Counted from the first letter of the stretch, positions 15,344 through 24,283 are shown. The stretch: 64,000 bases of DNA from Plasticicumulans acidivorans (GCF_003182095.1 NZ_QGTJ01000002.1:278435-342434); one strand, 5' to 3'. The notes: generated by a model from the letters alone, not told the origin. Program-made: numbers and translations.

Positions 15344-16384
15344 TTACTGCTGCGCAGCATCAACCATGTAGCCGATCGCCGAGATCATGTCGGCGTCCGG
15401 CAACTGCAGATTGCCGCCCTTGGCCGGCATACCCTTGTAGCCGGTCAGGCCGTGCTGGACGAGGACGTCGAAGCCCTGCGCCAGACGCGGCGCCCAGTCT
15501 TCCTTGTTGCCGAACTTCGGCGCACCGGCGACACCAGCCTGATGGCAGATGATGCAGACGGTGCTGTAGGTCTGCTTGCCACGGGCCAGATCGACCTCGG
15601 CCGGCAGCACGATCTTGGTGATCGCCACGGCCGGTGCCGGCGCCGGAGCAGCCGCTTCAGCCGGGGCCGGCGCAGCGGCCGGCGCTTCGGTCTTGGCCGG
15701 CTCGGCGGCCGGAGCCGGAGCAGCCGCGGTTTCGGCCGGCGCCGGAGCAGCCGCTTCAGCAGCGGCCGGCGCCGGAGCGGCAGCAGCCGGCGCCGGAGCA
15801 GCGGCAGCCGGGACCGGAGCAGCGGCGGCCGGGGCCGGAGCAGCAGCAGCCGCAGCCGCAGCCGGGACCGGAGCAGCAGCGGCCGGGGCCGGGGCCGGAG
15901 CAGCAGCAGCCGGGGCGGCAGCGCCGGCCTTGATGCCGGACTCACCGAGCATGTACTCGATGGCGCCACGGATCTCGTCGTCGGAGAGCTTCGGATTGCC
16001 ACCGCGCGCCGGCATCTGGCGGATGCCGTTGAGGGCATGGTTGACCAGGGTATCGAAGCCCTGCGCGAAGCGCGGGCCCCAGTCGGCCTGGCTGCCGATC
16101 TTCGGCGCGCCGAGCACGCCGGCCGTGTGGCAGGCACCGCAAACGGTGCTGACGACTTCCTTCGGCGCCAGTTTCGGCACGACCTTGTTCGGGTCGGCAA
16201 TCGCGATGGTCGCGACTGGCTTGATGCGATCGGTCGCCGAGACGCGGGCACGCGAACCATCATCACCTGGCATGGTCAGCACCGGAATCAGGCGCGAGAC
16301 CAGGAAGATAACGGCTCCGAGCAGCGCGAGCACGGCCATCAGGCCCGTGAACGTGGTCAGAAAGGACTTGTCTTGCTGGTTCAC
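15344..16384 (-). CDS. membrane-anchored diheme cytochrome c (c5-type) with Ala/Pro linker
   Basis: A 346-residue protein that carries electrons in the periplasm. An N-terminal anchor (residues 12-37, LMAVLALLGAVIFLVS) is followed by two related class I cytochrome domains. Heme sites are CGACH (Cys82, Cys85, His86) with axial Met124 in QMPARGG, and CIICH (Cys277, Cys280, His281) with Met319 in GMPAKGG. The two domains share APKIG/FG--DW-PR-AQGFD and N-GM--MPA patterns, indicating internal duplication. They are joined by about 100 residues almost wholly of Ala and Pro with some Glu. The oxidase or other partner is unknown. Confidence 0.93.
   Translation of the reverse strand: MNQQDKSFLTTFTGLMAVLALLGAVIFLVSRLIPVLTMPGDDGSRARVSATDRIKPVATIAIADPNKVVPKLAPKEVVSTVCGACHTAGVLGAPKIGSQADWGPRFAQGFDTLVNHALNGIRQMPARGGNPKLSDDEIRGAIEYMLGESGIKAGAAAPAAAAPAPAPAAAAPVPAAAAAAAAPAPAAAAPVPAAAAPAPAAAAPAPAAAEAAAPAPAETAAAPAPAAEPAKTEAPAAAPAPAEAAAPAPAPAVAITKIVLPAEVDLARGKQTYSTVCIICHQAGVAGAPKFGNKEDWAPRLAQGFDVLVQHGLTGYKGMPAKGGNLQLPDADMISAIGYMVDAAQQ
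15631..15931. repeat. degenerate GCC/GGC-rich minisatellite coding the Ala/Pro linker
   Basis: Imperfect units of about 18-24 bases built on GCCGGxGCCGGAGCAGCxGC repeat across this stretch and encode APAAAAP-like blocks on the minus strand. Units vary in third positions and length, so the array looks old but able to vary in copy number. The linker should be extended and flexible. Confidence 0.75.
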
Positions 16385-16703
16385 GCGTTCTCACCTCTCC
16401 AAAAGTGTGCAGGTGCTGTCCCGGACGGCGACAGCGGCGGCGCCCGGCACTGCGGTTCTTAGAGTGCCCGCTCAAGCGTGAATGGGCTGGAAAAAAAACG
16501 CTGCATTGTAGCGACAATGCAGATTCCGCGTGAAGCTTGGGGCTTTGTCTCGTGACGCCCGCGGCGCGGCTCCCGAATCTCTCCTGCCGGCGGCTGGCAA
16601 AGCGGGTGGCGCACGGCTCAGCCGCCGGGCCGCTGACTCAACGTAGCAGAACGCAGCCGGCCCGCCTCACAGCGCCGGCATCCCCGCGCCGACATCCCCG
16701 CGC
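16385..16703. other. intergenic region cytochrome c / NTF2-like protein
   Basis: About 319 bases lie between two genes on the same strand. It holds the strong terminator at 16493-16522. I see no gene. The cytochrome promoter should lie between the terminator and base 16385, but I find no clear consensus. Confidence 0.5.
16493..16522 (-). terminator. intrinsic terminator upstream of the cytochrome c gene
   Basis: On the minus strand CTGCATTGT (16522-16514) pairs perfectly with ACAATGCAG (16509-16501) around a CGCT loop, followed by CG and eight T residues. It should end transcripts from the NTF2-like gene at 16704-17111. It could instead act as an attenuator in the cytochrome leader. Confidence 0.85.
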
Positions 16704-17111
16704 TCAGGCGACGAGCTGCGCCAGCCAGTCGCTGAGGCTGTAGTAATCGGTGATGCGGGTGATGCGGCCGCGGCGGATCTCGAAGAAGGCGCCGCCGCTC
16801 AGGCGGTAGCGCTGGCCGGCGGCCGGCGGCAGGCCGATGTCGGTGGCGAGGTACTCACCGTCGACGCGGTACTCGACCGCGGCGCGCGAACCGTCGGCGT
16901 TGGTCATGATCTCCAGCACGTCGATGCGCTCGCGGTAACAGCGGCCGCTGCGCTGCAGGAAACTGCCGAAGGCCATGCGCCCGCTTTCGCGCCCGCCCTG
17001 ATTGATGTCGTGGACGACATCGGCCGCGAGCAGATCGAGCACCGCCACGATATCGCCGGCGTTGCAGGCGGCGTAGAAACGGTTCAGCAGGGCGTGGGTG
17101 GCGGCGGGCAT
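16704..17111 (-). CDS. NTF2-like/SnoaL-like small protein, copy 1
   Basis: A 135-residue cone-shaped alpha+beta protein of the nuclear transport factor 2 superfamily. The ATG at 17111 gives the usual N-terminus MPAATHALLNRFYAACNAGD. Typical patterns are AVLDLLAADVVHDINQGGRESG, NADGSRAAVEYRVDGEYLATD, GGAFFEIRRGRITRITDYYSLSDWL. Proteins of this fold act as isomerases, hydrolases or binding domains; the ligand here is unknown. A paralogue (17244-17645) lies just upstream on the same strand and shares the NSDGSRAA and GGAFFE blocks. Confidence 0.75.
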   Translation of the reverse strand: MPAATHALLNRFYAACNAGDIVAVLDLLAADVVHDINQGGRESGRMAFGSFLQRSGRCYRERIDVLEIMTNADGSRAAVEYRVDGEYLATDIGLPPAAGQRYRLSGGAFFEIRRGRITRITDYYSLSDWLAQLVA

Positions 17112-17243
17112 CGGCGGCAATCTCCGGGCTGGCGGGGGCATCGGCCTGCCCCGCAGTCTAACGAAAGCCCTTGCCGCAATCGGCGCCCGGGGCTTTCTGC
17201 CGGCGACACTGCATGACGCATACGCGACATCCCGAGCGGCCGT

Positions 17244-17645
17244 TCAGTCGCTCTGGCTGAGCAGCCCCGGCACCAGGCTGTGCGTCAGGTTGCGATGCTG
17301 GCTGATGCGCTGGATCAGGCCCTCGTGCAGCTCGAAGAAGGCGCCACCGATCAGCCGGTAGTTGCCGCCCTCGTCACCGTCGAGGCTGACGCCGAGCACG
17401 GTGTATTCGGCGGCGGCGCGCGAGCCGTCGCTGTTGCACATGACGCAGAGCTCGAAGAAATGCTCGCGCACGTGCTGGGCGGCCTGCTTCAGCTCGCGCA
17501 GATACGCGGCCTTGCCGAGCTGGCGGCACTCGGCGCTGTCGCTGTAGACGAATTCGCTGCCCAGCAGCTCACGCACGGATTCGTAGTCACGGGCGTTGAG
17601 CGCGGCATACAAGCGTTCGATCAGTCCCTGGGTCGGGGCATTCAT
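17244..17645 (-). CDS. NTF2-like/SnoaL-like small protein, copy 2
   Basis: A 133-residue paralogue of the preceding gene, beginning MNAPTQGLIERLYAALNARDYESVRELLG. It shares CNSDGSRAAAEYTVLG and YRLIGGAFFELHEGLIQRIS with its neighbour, so the pair arose by tandem duplication and then diverged. No function can be assigned. It is transcribed away from the gbcA-like gene across about 320 bases, so the pair might be controlled together with the oxygenase; that is inference. Confidence 0.75.
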   Translation of the reverse strand: MNAPTQGLIERLYAALNARDYESVRELLGSEFVYSDSAECRQLGKAAYLRELKQAAQHVREHFFELCVMCNSDGSRAAAEYTVLGVSLDGDEGGNYRLIGGAFFELHEGLIQRISQHRNLTHSLVPGLLSQSD

Positions 17646-17964
17646 GCAGGCTCCTCGATACGACGGCCCTGCCGCCGTCATCCGCTTGAAGAGTGCGCTG
17701 CGCCATCTCGGGGCGCACTGCACCGGTTTGGTTAAGGCGATTCTAGGGGTGGGGGCGCCGCGGTCGAGTCCGCAGGCGACGCACTTTGGCCTGTGCGCGA
17801 CGGAGCGCCCGCCGGGCCTGGACGGTGCCGTCGCCGACACCAAGAAACGCGTCGTTTGCAAGACATTGGATGGAAAAGCGACTGGCTAGATTGATGCCAC
17901 CGGACGGCACAGGGTCATGTGCCGCCGCCATCGCATCCACTTCCCGTCGAGAGAGCCGCGTTAC
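17646..17964. other. divergent intergenic region NTF2-like pair / Rieske oxygenase
   Basis: About 319 bases lie between two divergent starts. An AT-richer patch at about 17860-17895 could hold the gbcA promoter, but I find no pair with correct spacing. No gene, repeat or terminator is evident. Confidence 0.45.
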
Positions 17965-19221
17965 ATGGAACAGCACCTGGACAGCCACGCCGAAGCCCTG
18001 CATCTGCTGCGTACCCGCGAAAAGAACTTCAGCCTGCCGCAGCCGTTTTACAAGGACCCGGCGTTCTATCAGCTCGATCTTGAGCACATCTGGTACAAGA
18101 ACTGGATCTTTGCCGGCGTCAGCTGCGACATCCCCAAGCCGGGCGATTACTTTACGCTGGCCATCGGCGAGTATCCGCTGATCGTCTCCCGCGCCAAAGA
18201 CGGTTCGATTCACGCCTTCCACAACACCTGCCGCCACCGCGGCTCGCGCATCTGCTCGAAGCACCGTGGCAATGCGCCGAAACTGGTCTGCCCGTACCAC
18301 CAGTGGACCTACGAACATGACGGCAAGCTGCTGTTCGCCGGCCAGATGGGTCCGGACTTCGACGTTTCCAAGTACGCGCTCAAGCAGGCGCACTGCCGCA
18401 CCGTCGGCGGCTACGTGTTCGTCTGCGTCGCCGATGAGGCGCCGGACTTCGAAGCCTTCCGCGCCACCGTCGAGCCCTACATGCTGCCGCATGAGCTCGA
18501 AGGTGCGAAGGTCGCGCACACCAGCACGCTGATCGAGAAGGCCAACTGGAAGCTGGTCATCGAGAACAACCGCGAGTGCTACCACTGCGCCGGCAGTCAC
18601 CCGGAGCTGCTGCGCACGATCTCCGAATTCGACGCCACCGACGATCCGCGCATCAACCCGGTGTTCCGCCAGCGCATCATCGACAAGGCCGCGCAGTGGG
18701 ACGCGCAGGGGCTGCCGAACAAGGCGGTTTACGCCGACAACCACCGCTACCGCGTGGTGCGCCTGCCGCTGGCGCACGGCGAGTCGATGACGATGGACGG
18801 CAAGCCGGCGGTCAAGCGCCTGCTCGGTCACCTCAGCGATGCCGATCTCGGCTCGGTGCGCCTGCTCAGCCTGCCGAATTCCTGGAACCACCTGCAGGGC
18901 GATCATGCGCTGGCCTTCCGCGTACTGCCGCTCGGCCCGGAAACGACGATGGTCACCACCTTCTGGTTGGTGCACAAGGATGCCGTCGAGGACGTCGACT
19001 ACGACGTCGCCAACCTCGCCAAGGTCTGGGAAGCGACCAATGATCAGGACCGCATCCTCGCCGAGGAAAACCAGGTCGGCATCGATTCGCCGGCCTACGA
19101 GCCCGGCCCGTACGGCACCGACATCGAATTCGGCGTGCTCAATTTCATCGGCTGGTATACCGATGCGCTGGAGTCCGAGCTGGCCGGTCCGCAGCCGAGC
19201 CTGAAACCGGTCGCCGCCTGA
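17965..19221 (+). CDS. gbcA: Rieske non-heme iron oxygenase, glycine betaine demethylase type (GbcA-like)
   Basis: A 418-residue oxygenase subunit. The ATG at 17965 follows a GAGAG site and removes an unconserved extension. The Rieske 2Fe-2S site is C-R-H (Cys89, His91) and C-P-Y-H (Cys109, His112). The mononuclear iron site is NNRECYHCAGSH (His207, His212). Order and spacing match GbcA, which removes a methyl group from glycine betaine as formaldehyde; close relatives act on stachydrine or carnitine. The matching reductase follows 78 bases downstream. The downstream dimethylglycine genes and an AraC-type GbdR regulator are absent from the window, so the substrate is inferred. Confidence 0.85.
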   Translation: MEQHLDSHAEALHLLRTREKNFSLPQPFYKDPAFYQLDLEHIWYKNWIFAGVSCDIPKPGDYFTLAIGEYPLIVSRAKDGSIHAFHNTCRHRGSRICSKHRGNAPKLVCPYHQWTYEHDGKLLFAGQMGPDFDVSKYALKQAHCRTVGGYVFVCVADEAPDFEAFRATVEPYMLPHELEGAKVAHTSTLIEKANWKLVIENNRECYHCAGSHPELLRTISEFDATDDPRINPVFRQRIIDKAAQWDAQGLPNKAVYADNHRYRVVRLPLAHGESMTMDGKPAVKRLLGHLSDADLGSVRLLSLPNSWNHLQGDHALAFRVLPLGPETTMVTTFWLVHKDAVEDVDYDVANLAKVWEATNDQDRILAEENQVGIDSPAYEPGPYGTDIEFGVLNFIGWYTDALESELAGPQPSLKPVAA

Positions 19222-19299
19222 CCTTTACCCGCCGGCGCCGGCCACGCCCCTGCCGCGTGGCCGGCGCCGCTGTCCCGCCTGCCCGAGGATCGCTCCGCC

Positions 19300-20391
19300 A
19301 TGAACGTCCGCAACGCCATCGCCCGCCTCAACAACGAGGCCAAACCCTGGAACAGCCACCGCGAGCTGCTCGAATGCACGATGGTGCTGCAGGACAGTGC
19401 CAACGTGAAAACCTTCTGCTTCCAGACCGCGGACGCCAGCCTGTTTCGCTACCTGCCGGGGCAGTTCATCACGCTGGAGCTGGAGATCGACGGCGAGAAG
19501 GTATTCCGCACCTACACGCTGTCGTCGAGCCCGTCGCGGCCGCTGTGCCTGACCATCACCGTCAAGGCGCAGCCCGGCGGCAGGGTCTCCAACTGGCTGC
19601 ACCAGAACCTCAAGGTCGGCGATTTCGTCAAGGCGCACGGTCCGTCGGGTATCTTCACCTTCCATAACCACGTCGCCGACAAGTACCTGTTCCTCTCCGG
19701 CGGCGTCGGCATCACGCCGGTGCTGTCGATGACACGCTGGCTGTTCGACTTCGGCACGCATACCGACGTCACCTTCATCCACAGTGCGCAGACGCCTTCG
19801 GACATTCTCTTCCGCCACGAGCTGGAGATGATCAACGCCCGCCTGCCGGAGTTCAAAGTCGCCTTCGTCTGCGAGCGCGCCGACCCTTACGGCGCCTGGA
19901 CCGGCTACAGCGGCCGCCTCAACCAGCTGATGCTGGAGCTGATCTGCCCGGACTATCAGGAGCGCGAGGTGTTCTGCTGCGGCCCCGAGCCGTACATGCG
20001 CGCGGTGCGCGACATCCTGCGCAAGTCCGGCTTCGACATGGCGCGCTACCACGAGGAAAGCTTCGACGTCCCGGTGCACGATGAAACCGAGACCATCGAG
20101 CGCCACGACACCGTCGTCGACGCGCAGGCCAGCGCGCAGGTCGACTTCACCGTCAGCGGCAAGAAGGTCAGTTGCCGCGAGTCCGACACCCTGCTCAGCG
20201 CCGCCCGCGAGGCCGGGCTGCACATCCCCAGCGCCTGCATGTTCGGCGTCTGCGGCACCTGCAAGGTGAAAAAGACTGCCGGCGAGGTGCACATGGTCCA
20301 CGCCGGCGGCATCAGCGACGAAGAAATCGCCGAAGGCTACGTGCTCGCCTGCTGCTCCAACCCACTCGGCGAAGTCGCCATCGAATACTGA
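19300..20391 (+). CDS. gbcB: NAD(P)H-ferredoxin reductase of the Rieske demethylase (GbcB-like)
   Basis: A 363-residue electron-transfer subunit. The FAD-binding region has RTYTLSSSPSRP near residue 69 and the NAD region has SGGVGITPVLSM and FCCGPEPYMRAV. A C-terminal plant-type ferredoxin domain carries Cys ligands in ACMFGVCGTCK and a later Cys in LACCS. This FNR-ferredoxin order is that of GbcB and related reductases, which pass electrons from NAD(P)H to the oxygenase's Rieske centre. It is probably co-transcribed with the oxygenase gene. Confidence 0.88.
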   Translation: MNVRNAIARLNNEAKPWNSHRELLECTMVLQDSANVKTFCFQTADASLFRYLPGQFITLELEIDGEKVFRTYTLSSSPSRPLCLTITVKAQPGGRVSNWLHQNLKVGDFVKAHGPSGIFTFHNHVADKYLFLSGGVGITPVLSMTRWLFDFGTHTDVTFIHSAQTPSDILFRHELEMINARLPEFKVAFVCERADPYGAWTGYSGRLNQLMLELICPDYQEREVFCCGPEPYMRAVRDILRKSGFDMARYHEESFDVPVHDETETIERHDTVVDAQASAQVDFTVSGKKVSCRESDTLLSAAREAGLHIPSACMFGVCGTCKVKKTAGEVHMVHAGGISDEEIAEGYVLACCSNPLGEVAIEY

Positions 20392-20401
20392 GCCACGCGG
20401 C

Positions 20402-21301
20402 TCACGCCGGTGTGAGCCCGGCACGCAGGTGCGCCTCGAAGGCGCGCACCTTCAGCGGCAGGTAGTCGCGCGAGGGGTAGACCAGCCAGGCCGCCGGGTC
20501 GAACTCGGTGACAGCGGCGTGGTAGTCCGGCAGCAGATCGAGCAGGCGGCCGCTGCGCAGATCCTCGCGCACCAGCCAGTCGGCGATCAGCGCGATGCCG
20601 GCGCCGTGGCGCGTGCACTCGCGCAGCGCCAGCGCGCTCGAACACAGCAGCGGCCCGTCGATAGCGACGGCCTCCTCGACGCCGGCGGCATCGCGAAAAC
20701 GCCACAGCGGCCCGGCGCCCGGCAGCAGGTAGCGCAGGCAGGCGTGACCGGCGAGCTCCGCCGGACGCGCGGGGCGACCGCGGCGCGCCAGATACTCGGG
20801 ACTGGCGCAGACCACGTAGCGGGTGCGCAGCAGCGGCCGCGCCACCAGGCTGGAGTCGGCCAGCGGCCCGACGCGCACGGCCAGGTCGATGCGTTCGGCG
20901 AGCAGGTCGAGCAGCTCGTCGGTGAGCCGCAGCTCGACCTGCAGCGCCGGGTAGCGGGCACAGAACTCGGCCAGCCGCGGCACGATCAGTTCATGGCCGA
21001 ACGCCACCGAAGACGTCACCCGCAGCAGGCCGCGCGGCGCGGCACCGATGTCGCCGGCCTCCAGCGCCGCTCGCGCCAGCGCCTCGACCAGCGGCTCGAC
21101 ACGGCGGAAATACAGCTCGCCGGCCTCGGTCGGCACCAGCCGCCGCGTGCTGCGCTGGAACAGGCGCAGGCCCAGCGCCCGCTCCAGCCCGGCGATCATC
21201 CGCGAAATCGACGAGGGATCGACTCGCCGCTCGCGCGCCACCGCGGCAAAGCTGCCGCGGCGCATCACCTCGACGAACACCCGCAGTTCCTCCGTATCCA
21301 T
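20402..21301 (-). CDS. LysR-family transcriptional regulator
   Basis: A 299-residue DNA-binding regulator. The N-terminal winged helix-turn-helix reads FVEVMRRGSFAAVARERRVDPSSISRMIAGLERALGLRLFQRSTR. The C-terminal periplasmic-binding-like effector domain follows (LLRVTSSVAFGHELIVPRLAEF). The pattern resembles the CrgA/DsdC-like subgroup often annotated simply as LysR. It is divergent from the dehydrogenase gene at 21521, which LysR logic makes its likely target, and converges on gbcB. Confidence 0.92.
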   Translation of the reverse strand: MDTEELRVFVEVMRRGSFAAVARERRVDPSSISRMIAGLERALGLRLFQRSTRRLVPTEAGELYFRRVEPLVEALARAALEAGDIGAAPRGLLRVTSSVAFGHELIVPRLAEFCARYPALQVELRLTDELLDLLAERIDLAVRVGPLADSSLVARPLLRTRYVVCASPEYLARRGRPARPAELAGHACLRYLLPGAGPLWRFRDAAGVEEAVAIDGPLLCSSALALRECTRHGAGIALIADWLVREDLRSGRLLDLLPDYHAAVTEFDPAAWLVYPSRDYLPLKVRAFEAHLRAGLTPA

Positions 21302-21520
21302 CGCTGCCTCCGCGCTGATCGGTAAAGCCTTTACGCAACGTTGCCGGCCGCCGATGCAGGGCCGCCCCGGCGATTACTGCGCCGCGTGCACGAGTGCTTG
21401 GCGCTGCGGCGGCTGTCGCCCCCACCCGCCGCGCCCCTAGCCTGCAGTCACCTTCACCGCCGAGGCGACTGTCATGCCCACCAGCCCCCGCTTCCCCGCC
21501 CGCCCTGCCGGAGCCTGCCG

Positions 21521-22384
21521 ATGAGCCGCGTCGCTGTCCTCGGCCTCGGCGCGATGGGCGCGCGCGTCGCCCAGCGCCTGCTCGCCGCCGGCCACGCCGT
21601 ATGCGTCTGGAACCGTTCGCCGGCAGCGCTCACCGCCCTCTGTGCCATCGGTGCCGAACCGGCGCCGACGCCGCGCGCAGCACTGATCGGTGCCGAGTTC
21701 GCACTGAGCCTGCTGCGCGATGACGAGGCCAGCCGCAGCGTCTGGTTCGATCCGCACGACGGCGCCCTCGCCGGCCTGGCCGGCGGCGCGATCGCGCTGG
21801 AGGCGAGCACGCTGAGCCCGGCACTGGCCCGCGAGCTGGCAGCCGCCGTCGATGCCCGCGGCGCCGGTTTTCTCGACGTGCCGGTGGTCGGTTCACGGCC
21901 GCAGGCCGAAGCCGGGACGCTGGTGACACTGGCCGGCGGCGACGCCAGCGTGCTCGAACGCGCCCGCCCGCTGCTCGCCGCCTACAGCGCCCGCGTGCAT
22001 CACGCCGGCGCGGCGGCCGGCGCCGGCATGGCGCTGAAGCTCGCGGTCAACGCGCTGTTCGCGCTGCAGGCCGGTGCGCTCGCCGAAATCGGCGCGCTGC
22101 TGCTGCGCCAGGGCCTCGACCTGCCGGCGTCGCTGGAGGCGATCAACGCGCTGCCGGTCGCCAGCCCGCTGCTCGCGGCACTCGGCGCGCAGATGCTCGC
22201 CGACCGCCACGAGCCGCTGTTCCCGCTGGAACTGGCGCTCAAGGACTTGCGCTACGCCAGCGCCGCCGCCGGCGCCAACCGCCTGCTCAGTGCCGCCGAG
22301 GCGCAGTTCGCCGAGGCCGCCGCCGCCGGCCTCGGCCCGCTGCAGCTGACCGCGGTGCGCCGCCTGTACCGCTGGCGCGCCTGA
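21521..22384 (+). CDS. NAD(P)-dependent beta-hydroxyacid dehydrogenase family protein
   Basis: A 287-residue protein of the 6-phosphogluconate/3-hydroxyisobutyrate dehydrogenase family. The Rossmann motif is VAVLGLGAMGARVAQRLLAAGH, and the substrate block is FLDVPVVGSRPQAEAGTLVTLAGG. The catalytic region GAGMALKLAVNALF contains the conserved Lys. The substrate is unknown; related enzymes reduce or oxidise 3-hydroxyisobutyrate, tartronate semialdehyde or succinic semialdehyde. It sits between the divergent LysR gene and a peroxiredoxin gene 74 bases downstream. Confidence 0.85.
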   Translation: MSRVAVLGLGAMGARVAQRLLAAGHAVCVWNRSPAALTALCAIGAEPAPTPRAALIGAEFALSLLRDDEASRSVWFDPHDGALAGLAGGAIALEASTLSPALARELAAAVDARGAGFLDVPVVGSRPQAEAGTLVTLAGGDASVLERARPLLAAYSARVHHAGAAAGAGMALKLAVNALFALQAGALAEIGALLLRQGLDLPASLEAINALPVASPLLAALGAQMLADRHEPLFPLELALKDLRYASAAAGANRLLSAAEAQFAEAAAAGLGPLQLTAVRRLYRWRA

Positions 22385-22458
22385 GCATCGGCCGTTTCCC
22401 GCACGGCCGGCACCTGCGCCGGCCGCGCATTCCTCCCCCCGTCCAGGAGAACCCCCGC

Positions 22459-23124
22459 ATGTCCCTGCAACAGCAACTCGATGACTTCATGGCCGGCGTC
22501 CGCGAAAAGGTGCCGACCGACATCCTCAGCAGCGTTGATGCCGCCTACGGCGAACTCGCCGCCGACGGCCGCTTTCCGCAGGCGCTCGGCGTCGGCGACA
22601 CGCTGCCGGCGTTCACCCTCAACGACGCCCAGGGGCAGCCGCAGTCGAGTCAGACACTGCTCGCCCGCGGTCCGCTGGTGGTGAGTTTCTACCGTGGTGC
22701 CTGGTGCCCGTTCTGCAATATCGAGCTGCGCGCGCTGCAGCAGGTGTTGCCGGAAATCCACGCCCTCGGCGCCGAACTGGTGGCGATCTCGCCGGAGCTG
22801 CCGGATTACTCGCTGCCGCTGATCGAGCGTGAGCAGCTCAGCTTCCCGGTGCTCAGCGACCTCGGCAATGAAGTCGCCGCGCAGTGCGGCATCGCCTTCG
22901 AGCTGGAAGGCGAACTGCGGCGCATCAGCCTGGAGGTGTTCGGCGTCGACCTGCCGAGTTTCAACGGTGATGCCAGCTGGCGCCTGCCGGTGCCGGCGAC
23001 CTTCGTCGTCGGCCGCGACGGTCGCGTCGTGCTGGCTTTCGTCGATGGCGAGATGCGCCACCGCGCCGAGCCGACGGCAATCCTCGCCGCACTGCGTGAA
23101 CTGGCCGCGGCACAGGCCGCCTGA
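22459..23124 (+). CDS. AhpC/TSA-family peroxiredoxin
   Basis: A 221-residue thiol peroxidase. The active-site loop is VVSFYRGAWCPFCNIELRAL, with the peroxidatic Cys in WCPFC. An N-terminal helical extension of about 45 residues (MSLQQQLDDFMAGVREKVP) precedes the thioredoxin fold. The second Cys three residues on suggests an atypical CxxC-type mechanism. A good AGGAGAA ribosome-binding site precedes the ATG. It is probably in the same transcript as the dehydrogenase gene. Confidence 0.88.
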   Translation: MSLQQQLDDFMAGVREKVPTDILSSVDAAYGELAADGRFPQALGVGDTLPAFTLNDAQGQPQSSQTLLARGPLVVSFYRGAWCPFCNIELRALQQVLPEIHALGAELVAISPELPDYSLPLIEREQLSFPVLSDLGNEVAAQCGIAFELEGELRRISLEVFGVDLPSFNGDASWRLPVPATFVVGRDGRVVLAFVDGEMRHRAEPTAILAALRELAAAQAA

Positions 23125-23184
23125 GCCGGCGGGTCCGGCCCTCGCCAGATCCCCGACGATGACGCGATACCCGGCGCGGGCGGC

Positions 23185-24066
23185 TCAGGCCGCCCGCCGC
23201 CGGCGCAGCGCCACCCACACGCCGCTGCCGGCGATCAGTATCATGCCGGCGATCGACACCGCATCGGGCAGTGCCTCGAACACCCACAGGCCGATCAGCG
23301 TCGAAGACACGATCTGGCTGTAGGTGTACGGCGCCAGCGAGGCCGGCGAGGCGTAATCGAAAGCCTTGATCAGCAGCGCATGGCCGCCGTAGCCGCACAG
23401 GCCGAGCAGCCCCATCACTGCGCTGTCGGCCAACGTCGGTGTCACCCAGACGAAGGGCAGCGCGCAGCTCGCCAGCAGCGTGCCGCACAGGCCGGTGATG
23501 AAATTGGTGGTGACACCGCTTTCGCTGCCGCTGAACTTGCGGGTGATGATCTGATACAGGCTGTTGGCCAGCGCGCCGCCGAGCGGCAGCAGCACGGCGA
23601 AGCTGAGCAGCGCACCGCCGGGGCGCACCACCACCAGCACGCCGACCAGCCCGGCGAGCACCGCCAGCCAGGTCGCGCGATCGACGCGCTCGCCGAGCAG
23701 CGGCACCGAGAACACCACCACCAGCAGCGGCGTCAGGTACATGATCGCCGTGGCCTCGGCCAGCGGGATGTACTTCAGCCCGGTGACGAACAGCACGGTG
23801 ACGCTGAACAGCAACAGCCCGCGCAGCAGCTGCATGCCCGGTCGCCGCGTATGCAGCAGCGATCCGCCCATGCGCGGCGCGAACACCAGCAGCATCAGCA
23901 GCGTGTGCACGGCGTAGCGCGCCCACACCACCATCGCGATCGGGTAGCGCTGGCCGAGGTATTTCGAGCTGGTGTCGAGCAGCGAAAACACGAACACGGC
24001 GAGCAGGGTGATGCCGATGCCGAGCCACGGCGAACGGGCGGCAGAGGGGGCGGGAAGCGGAGGCAT
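23185..24066 (-). CDS. EamA/DMT-family transporter
   Basis: A 293-residue inner-membrane protein with ten predicted helices in two EamA repeats. The first starts near residue 15 (LGIGITLLAVFVFSLLDTSSKYL) and the second near 155. Conserved helix pairs are LKYIPLAEATAIMYLTPLLVVVFS and ASPASLAPYTYSQIVSSTLIGLWVFEALP. Such carriers export or import small metabolites; the substrate is unknown. A GC-rich inverted repeat (23176-23197) overlaps the stop codon. Confidence 0.9.
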   Translation of the reverse strand: MPPLPAPSAARSPWLGIGITLLAVFVFSLLDTSSKYLGQRYPIAMVVWARYAVHTLLMLLVFAPRMGGSLLHTRRPGMQLLRGLLLFSVTVLFVTGLKYIPLAEATAIMYLTPLLVVVFSVPLLGERVDRATWLAVLAGLVGVLVVVRPGGALLSFAVLLPLGGALANSLYQIITRKFSGSESGVTTNFITGLCGTLLASCALPFVWVTPTLADSAVMGLLGLCGYGGHALLIKAFDYASPASLAPYTYSQIVSSTLIGLWVFEALPDAVSIAGMILIAGSGVWVALRRRRAA

Positions 24067-24283
24067 GACGGCGGGGACAGTCTGGCGGGCGGCGGAAGCG
24101 CGATCTTACGCGGGCACCCGCATGGTGACTGCATAGGCAGCGGTTGAGCGGCAAGACAAGCGTACATGGCTGCTGAACGCGCCAGTGCAGCGCTCACTGC
24201 ATGGCTGCCCAACGCCGCTTGTCGTCACCGGCGGGCTCACCCATGCTGCGCCGCCGCCCGCCGCCCGCCGCTGGAGCCCCCCG

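Noticed and set aside
20402..21301. LysR gene as regulator of gbcAB
   Set aside because: It converges on gbcB and is divergent from the dehydrogenase gene; the latter is the more likely target.
23176..23197. GCGGGCGGC / GCCGCCCGC inverted repeat at the EamA stop
   Set aside because: No T-run on either side, and the arms are made of coding Arg/Ala codons; it may be chance in GC-rich DNA.
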